In this document: piece after piece, positions 18,438-23,328 of the stretch
Position numbering within the stretch: position 1 is the stretch's first letter
Layout of the letters: the number at the start of each line of letters is the position of its first letter
Assembly: GCA_003427395.1 (NCBI GenBank)
Contig: BFEA01000797.1
Location: forward strand, 328,911 to 352,238
Direction of reading: 5' to 3'
Origin: Chara braunii
Taxonomy: Eukaryota; Streptophyta; Charophyceae; Charales; Characeae
DNA length: 23,328 nucleotides
Translations under genes and position numbers: made by a program
Notes under the pieces: generated by a model
What the model was told of the DNA's origin: nothing
What the model saw: only the letters and a program-made list of their open reading frames with translations
The model's database searches: none

Positions 18438-18535
18438 TTACCCCAAGAGAAATTCCGACAGCGGACGCGCGATAGAATCCTGCTGTCATGCTGGCTGATC
18501 GAAAGCATACAGAGTATCTGTCGGTGCCTGATTGA

Positions 18536-19400
18536 CCGTTAGCGGTTCTGCGACAGGGACCTGACCCCACCAACTGCGGTAATGCTTGATTGCCAAACCA
18601 GTTGAAGGAATCGTTGTCGCCACAACGGTTTTGCTTGATTGGCAGATTATCAAAAGTGATCGCTTCCATCAGAAGTAGAATTGTTTGATTGTCAGTTCAG
18701 CGAAAAAGGGGCTGCTCCCTTCAGCAGCAGGACTGCTTGATTGGCAGGTCAGAGAAACGAACCACTCCCACCACCAGCGGGATTGCCCGATTGGCAGATC
18801 AGAGAAACGAACCACTTCCTCCAGCAGCGGAATTGCCTGATTGGCAAATGAGAGAAACAAACCACTTCCGCCAGCAGCGGGATTGCCCAATTGGCAGATC
18901 AGAGAAAGGAACCACTCCCGCCAGCAGCGGGTTTGTTTCATTGACAAATTACCGTAAAGGCCCGCTCCCGTTAGCAGCGGGAATGCTTTGATTGGCTGAA
19001 CACTTGATTGGATGATCTGCTTGATTGCCTGATCTGCGAAAGTGACCGATTAAAAAACTGCTCAATTGGCAAATGCAGGATCCACTCCCAACAACAGGTT
19101 TGTTTGATTGGCAAATTACCGTAAAGGCCCGCTCTCATCAGCAGCTGGACTGCTTTGATTGGCTGAACACTTGATTGGTTGATCTGCTTTATTGCCTGAT
19201 CTGCGAAAGTGACCGATTCCACCAACAATGGAAATGCTTGATTAACAAATCAGCAAAATGATTGGTCGATCAACGGAAATGACCGGTCCCACTAACAGTG
19301 GGAAAACTCGATTAACAGATCAGCAAAATGATTGGTTGATCAGCGGGAATGACTGGTCCCACTAACAATGGGAATGCTCGACTGGTGCCGCCAACAGCGG
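18536..19400. repeat. Minisatellite block with 50-, 70- and 167-bp periods
   Basis: From 18721 the word agcagcgg-gattg recurs at 18721, 18771, 18821, 18871, 18921 and 18971, exactly 50 bp apart; weaker units extend left to about 18536 (18570, 18619, 18669). A 145-bp stretch beginning gtttgttt at 18931 is repeated at 19098 (offset 167). Near the right end attaacaaatcagcaaaatg at 19241 recurs at 19311 (70 bp). No frame stays open usefully across it. Confidence 0.88.
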
Positions 19401-20690
19401 GTGAGCTTTGATGATCCGGAAATTTGATGACTTACTCAGCGTGCGCCTTGCACACAGTTCCCGTCATTGCCATTCTGTTTCACTGGCCTGGCTCGCCTGC
19501 CGTTTTCCTCATATCGCAATCTCTGTTGCTCTTATTGCTTGCCCCCTCTTTCCATAATCAATCACCCAAGTTCAGTTCGACTGCCCTATTCCTCAACCGA
19601 ACCCATGTGTGTGCGTGCGTTGCAGACACCCGGCACGCCGGTCTACCCGCACTCCTAATCACGACGCTCCTTTCGCGACCACGCGCCCTCCCAATTGATC
19701 TCTCTCCCACTCACTCTGCTCGGTCGCCCTTCGAACGGGCACGATTCAGACCTCCTTCAATGTGGACTGAGTACGCCTAGCACGCCAGTCCGAATCTGTT
19801 CCCCCCCCTCTGTTGCCCGAACCAAGCTTTTCCCTTCTCGCTGCCCAACCGGGTCAGTAGGGGGCTGCGTACGCCTAGCACACGTGAGAAAGTGCTTCTC
19901 ACCGAATTCCCCCTCACCGTTCTCCTGCCTGGGCTATATCGCTCCAGACTGTGTGACCAGTCCAAGAGGAACCCTCGGCCTCTTTTGCACGGTAGCTCCC
20001 GAAACGGCGTATGGATCCCGCTCAACTCCAGCAGTGTCAGGCCCGCGCTTCATAATATTCCTCACCTTATAATTTCAATCCCAGTCGCGCCCAGACCCTA
20101 GATACAGTAATGGCATACCAAACAGGCCAGACAAGCTAGTATCGATACCAAGTAGGAGTCCCATGTAGCCGCAAGCTGTTTCAAGACGCCGAAAACGGTG
20201 CCAATGACCATACCGCAGCAACTGGTGCCAGTCCTGGACCAACCCACTTACCGTACCAAGGAGTAACAAGGATTAACAGCGTGCCGTACCAGTGCCAGTC
20301 AGAACCAGTAACCGTATGTCGTCGTCCCAACGATCGTACCAATCTTCTCAGCATTGCGGCATTAAACTGTAGTGACGTGCACCATCACTGTCTCAGTGTC
20401 CGCACCGAAATAATCACCATGTTGTCCTGAGTTTTGCCAACGCTAGGCTAGTGACCGTACCGGTCTCAGACCAGTGTCTACACCAATATAATAGAGTCGT
20501 GTGGCCCATCTTGTAGTAAAACCAGTAGCACCAGCAAGCCGATCATGTCGTCGTAACCCAAAAAACCAGTCCCGCTCACTCAACATCATCGGGGTCATAC
20601 CGAGGGTAGCAATACGATTAATCGGGCAAATCAAATGTGGGTTCATAATCATCGAGAACTCACACGAATCAACGGACACAGGGTAGTTAA
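19401..20690. other. Unassigned intergenic stretch
   Basis: The left part (19.44-20.10 kb) is pyrimidine-rich, with a short direct repeat gtacgcctagcac at about 19769 and 19868. The right part (20.10-20.62 kb) is full of ccagt, gtacca and accgta words that suggest an eroded short tandem repeat. No gene, RNA or element ends are recognised. Confidence 0.4.
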
Positions 20691-20775
20691 ATAATTCTTG
20701 ACAAAAACCCATCAAGATTAATGTCCGATAAAAATTAATCCAATAATATATAATTATCAGTTTCCTTTTCTCTTA

Positions 20776-20990
20776 TCATTTGTTTGGACTCTTTTTATTC
20801 ATAATTAATTTTGTCATCGAAATTAATGAAAATAAAGGACAATTCTACCAAGGATAAATTCCGATGAAACTTAATTAGATAGCAAATATTCGGTTAATTC
20901 CTTTCCTCAATTTATTCATCATTTGTTTGAACTTTTTTAATTCTTTTCCTCAATTTTAATTTTGTTATTAGAATTAATGAAAATTGAGGG
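20776..20990. repeat. AT-rich direct duplication, offset 143 bp
   Basis: tcatttgtttggactctttt at 20776 and tcatttgtttgaactttttt at 20919, each followed by aattttgtNat-gaattaatgaaaat. The copies sit immediately upstream of a TATA box, as enhancer-like repeats in U3 regions often do. Confidence 0.7.
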
Positions 20991-21014
20991 TTTAATTCCT
21001 CGTCAATTGTTCAG

Positions 21015-21022
21015 TATAAAAG
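21015..21022 (+). promoter_or_regulatory. TATA box (tataaaag) before a gag-like pseudogene
   Basis: A consensus plant TATA box after 300 bases of AT-rich sequence; composition switches to GC-rich just after it. The gag-like frame starts about 200 bases downstream, which suits an LTR promoter and short leader. I could not place a primer-binding site. Confidence 0.5.
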
Positions 21023-21222
21023 GAGCTCGCCGAGCCTCAATCCCATACCGCCGCTCCACAGTCGGCTGCTTCGGGGACAACCTCGGAACGAACGAAAATA
21101 GTAGGAGTTAGGCGAGGCAAACACGACCGCTCATCATATTAATTTCAAGGGTCAGTTTTATAATTGATGGGGGGGAATTTTAGGGATCCCTTTCCAACCC
21201 CTAATTCTTCCAGACGACTCTG

Positions 21223-22101
21223 ATGAGAGCGCCGGTTGATTCCTCCTTAGGCACTCAGCCCGAGGCTCAATCCTTTGTATTTTGGGTGGCCGAGTGGTCT
21301 GCGGCCACCCGACACCGCCACCTCCCCACGGCTGACGACGTTTCATAAGCCGCCAATGCGGTGACGACCTCGGCACCGGGCTCCACACCCGTGCTGGTGG
21401 ACTAGGGTCATCAGCCCTAGGGGGATCTGCACACCCTCCTCACCTCCTTCCTCGTGCCCATCCACGCGCAACTGGCGACCCTTGCGCCCTTGCAGGCACA
21501 GGTGGCGACTCTTGCCGCTGGCATGCGGCAACTCCAGGACGTTGCTCGTCCTTCCTCTCCTAACTCTCTCTCTTCTCCTGGCTCCCAGTCCGGGTCCCCA
21601 GTCCTCCGACGTGGTGGCCTTGGTGGAGCTTCTTCCTCCGCTGCCCCGTACCTTACCATCCTAGTGACCGTCCACGCTCCTAGCACGACGACTGTCACGG
21701 GCCAGGCCTTTCCTCACTCTGCGGGACCACCCGCCCAGACTCCACTCACTACGGCCACGGGACCACAGCCCTCTGGCACGGTCTTTGTTTTTTCGGGTGC
21801 CCCGCTTCTCCCTCGCCTTAGCACGACAGCAGCACCATCTGGCTCTCCCCCTTGTGGGATGCCCCACACCGCTCGTGTGTCTACTCCTACCACTCCTCGC
21901 TCGATCTACGTCCGACGTCTTGAGGCCGAGCTTGCTCAGACCCGGGCCAACATCGCCCTCTTACGCCTTCAACGACCCTTACCCTCACAGGTGGTCGTGC
22001 CTTCAGGCGCACCTCCTTCTTCCTCCACTCTTCCATCCATGCAGGCTCACTTCTCTCGCCCTGCACCCCCTCCTCCTCAATCCTATCTCCTTCCTGTGTA
22101 A
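21223..22101 (+). pseudogene. Gag-like coiled-coil and Pro/Ser-rich protein, three nonsense changes
   Basis: ATG at 21223 opens one frame to TAA at 22099-22101 (293 codons), broken only by TAA at 21346, TAG at 21403 and TAG at 21418. No frameshift is needed. The N-terminus (SFVFWVAEWSAATRHRHLP) is followed by a leucine-heptad segment (IHAQLATLAPLQAQVATLAA), a Ser/Thr/Pro/Gly-rich middle and a second helix (RRLEAELAQTRANIALLRLQ). Two coiled-coil helices around a Pro-rich linker resemble the N-terminal Gag region of some plant LTR elements, but there is no zinc knuckle, so this is an inference. Each stop would be Gln with a single T-to-C reversal. Confidence 0.55.
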
Positions 22102-22350
22102 CCGGTTGAACGCGCGTAACGCGCGTTTACGTTCAAACGCGCGCGTTCATACCCCGCGGGGCCGCGTTCAATCGCGTTCAAACGCACTGCGTGCCACGTG
22201 GCACGAAAAAAATGAACGCGACCCCGCGCCCCGCGAGCGCACGTCGCGGACTACGGGGTGGTGGGCCTCCTTCAGCAAACCCCGTAAGTGCAAAACAAAG
22301 CACCCCCCGGAGGCCCACCCTCCCTACCATATCACCCCCCGCCATATGTG
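22102..22350. other. GC-rich palindromic stretch
   Basis: Repeated gcgcgtt / aacgcgc words (22109-22150), a perfect 16-bp palindrome cgtgccacgtggcacg at 22190-22205, and alternating cgcg runs. No gene. It might be an end of a DNA transposon, but I find no matching partner. Confidence 0.45.
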
Positions 22351-22352
22351 AA

Positions 22353-23173
22353 TGTTCCTTTTTTTTTTTTTTTCAGGGGCGGTGGGGGAATGCCCCCAAC
22401 ACGGCTCATATGGCCCATGCAGACAATCTGGAGGGTCCCCACAGTACTAAACTGCGGACCCTCCATCAAAGTCGAGGCCGACAGTGAGTATGAAGTAGAC
22501 CACGAGCTGGCCCAATATATAATCAGGATTCCAATTCAGGTCTGTGTTTCATCTGTTATGGGTTGGTCACGTAGCTAGGCCAGAGTCTGCACGTGATTCT
22601 CAGAGCTTGGCTGCACTACTCACCAAATGTGCAAAACTAGAATGAATCTTCAGCAGAACATGGCATAATACATGTGGTGAGTAGAGGCCCTTAGGGCCAC
22701 TGCACGTACTCCTAAGAAAAGAAAAACGAGAATTTTTTTCGTTTTTCTTTTTTTTCGTTTTTCTTTTTTCTCGTTTTTCATTTTTCTCTTTTTTCTTTTC
22801 TTAGGAATACGTGCAGTGGCCCTAAGGCCTCTTTTCCACATGCACAAAAAACAAAATATATGGCGGCGTGTCATTCCGTGTTATGAAGAAGATTCATTCT
22901 AGTTTTGCACATTTGGTGAGTAGTGCAGCCAAGCCCTGAGAATCGCGTGCAGACTCTGGCCTAGCTACATGACCAACCCATAACTGATGAAACACAGACC
23001 TGAACTGGAATCCTGAGTATATATTGGGCCAGCTCGTGGTCTACTTCATACTCACTGCTCGCCTCGATTTTGATGGAGGGTCTGCAGTTTAGTGCTGCGA
23101 GGACCCTCCAGACTCTCTGCATGGGCCATCTGAGCCGTGTGAGGGGGCAACCCCCCGGAAAAAAAAAAGGAGC
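22353..23173. mobile_element. Foldback element with about 380-bp arms
   Basis: The left arm (about 22353-22730) and right arm (about 22786-23173) are inverted copies at roughly 90 percent identity by eye, starting from a T-run next to gttcc / ggagc and running through ggcccatgcaga, gaccctccatcaaa, gaccacgagctggcccaata, ggtctgtgtttcat and gctgcactactcaccaaatg. The loop is a T/C-rich segment of about 55 bases. Near the loop the arms differ by an indel of about 25 bases. Transcription through it would give a long hairpin RNA. Target duplication was not found. Confidence 0.85.
22684..22830. repeat. Inner inverted repeat, possible nested MITE
   Basis: ttagggccactgcacgta-c-tcc (from 22691) is mirrored by gga-a-tacgtgcagtggccctaa (22804-22825). 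These are the most sharply conserved parts of the foldback, only about 140 bp from end to end. It could be a short MITE that inserted first and around which the larger palindrome formed, or simply the innermost arms. Confidence 0.5.
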
Positions 23174-23198
23174 ACACACACACACACACACACACACA
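23173..23198. repeat. CA microsatellite
   Basis: Thirteen CA units directly adjoining the right end of the foldback element, followed by a shorter cacacaca and a T-run. Confidence 0.95.
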
Positions 23199-23328
23199 AA
23201 TTCACACACATTTTTTTTTATTTTATTTTTTTCTGTTTCGTCTGGGGCATTAGCCCACAGCCCTCCCCGAGTAGTGTCACCGCTCCCTACACTTCCCACA
23301 GCCCCCCAAAGCACCGCCGCCGCTCCCC
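23199..23328. other. Right-hand flank
   Basis: T-rich run and then C-rich sequence (cagccccccaaagc). No feature recognised before the window ends. Confidence 0.4.

Noticed and set aside
22400-23120. Two nearly identical frames of about 56 residues on opposite strands, as if a conserved protein
   Set aside because: They are the two arms of the foldback; differences are not concentrated at third codon positions and neither has a convincing start.

Overview
The window looks like a repeat-dense intergenic stretch of a streptophyte, probably land-plant, nuclear genome. The evidence is two LTR-retrotransposon primer-binding sites: one complementary (11 of 12 bases) to the 3' end of plant initiator tRNA-Met, and one complementary (17 of 18) to the 3' end of plant tRNA-Asp. 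A TTA-flanked Harbinger/Tourist-like MITE, plant telo-box motifs and several nested repeats fit the same picture. I see no intact cellular gene, rRNA, tRNA or CRISPR array. Species cannot be named from the sequence.

Layout. 1-2390: upstream region with two TATA-like boxes, probably the LTR and leader of a plus-strand Ty3/gypsy element whose left edge I cannot place. 2391-8408: internal region of that element (primer-binding site, gag with zinc knuckle, protease, reverse transcriptase/RNase H, an unusual PHD-type zinc finger, integrase with GPY/F module). Every domain is recognisable, but frameshifts and stops interrupt it, so it is a fossil. 8409-9005: spacer with a 26-bp tandem repeat and no 3' LTR that I can recognise.

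9006-15160: the most interesting part. It is a head-to-tail, minus-strand array of at least seven diverged, mostly broken members of one protein family that I do not recognise. At three junctions the members are only 9-25 nt apart. 15165-17150: an AT-rich, gene-free leader with foldback motifs and telo-boxes. 17155-17172: the tRNA-Asp-type primer-binding site on the minus strand. This places the gene array, in sense orientation, downstream of the 5' LTR of a second element of Athila/Tat/Ogre type. One reading is therefore a non-canonical LTR element carrying a gene array where ORF1 or gag would be expected.

17177-23328: remains of an LTR, a 467-bp MITE with TTA target duplication and a near-perfect internal palindrome, a 50/70/167-bp minisatellite block, an unassigned pyrimidine-rich stretch, an AT-rich promoter-like region feeding a gag-like pseudogene whose three stops all look like C-to-T changes in Gln codons, a GC-rich palindromic stretch, and an 820-bp foldback element beside a CA microsatellite.

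The two large elements converge near 8.4-9.0 kb. Apart from the retrotransposon's own proteins I see no pathway; the minus-strand family is unassigned.
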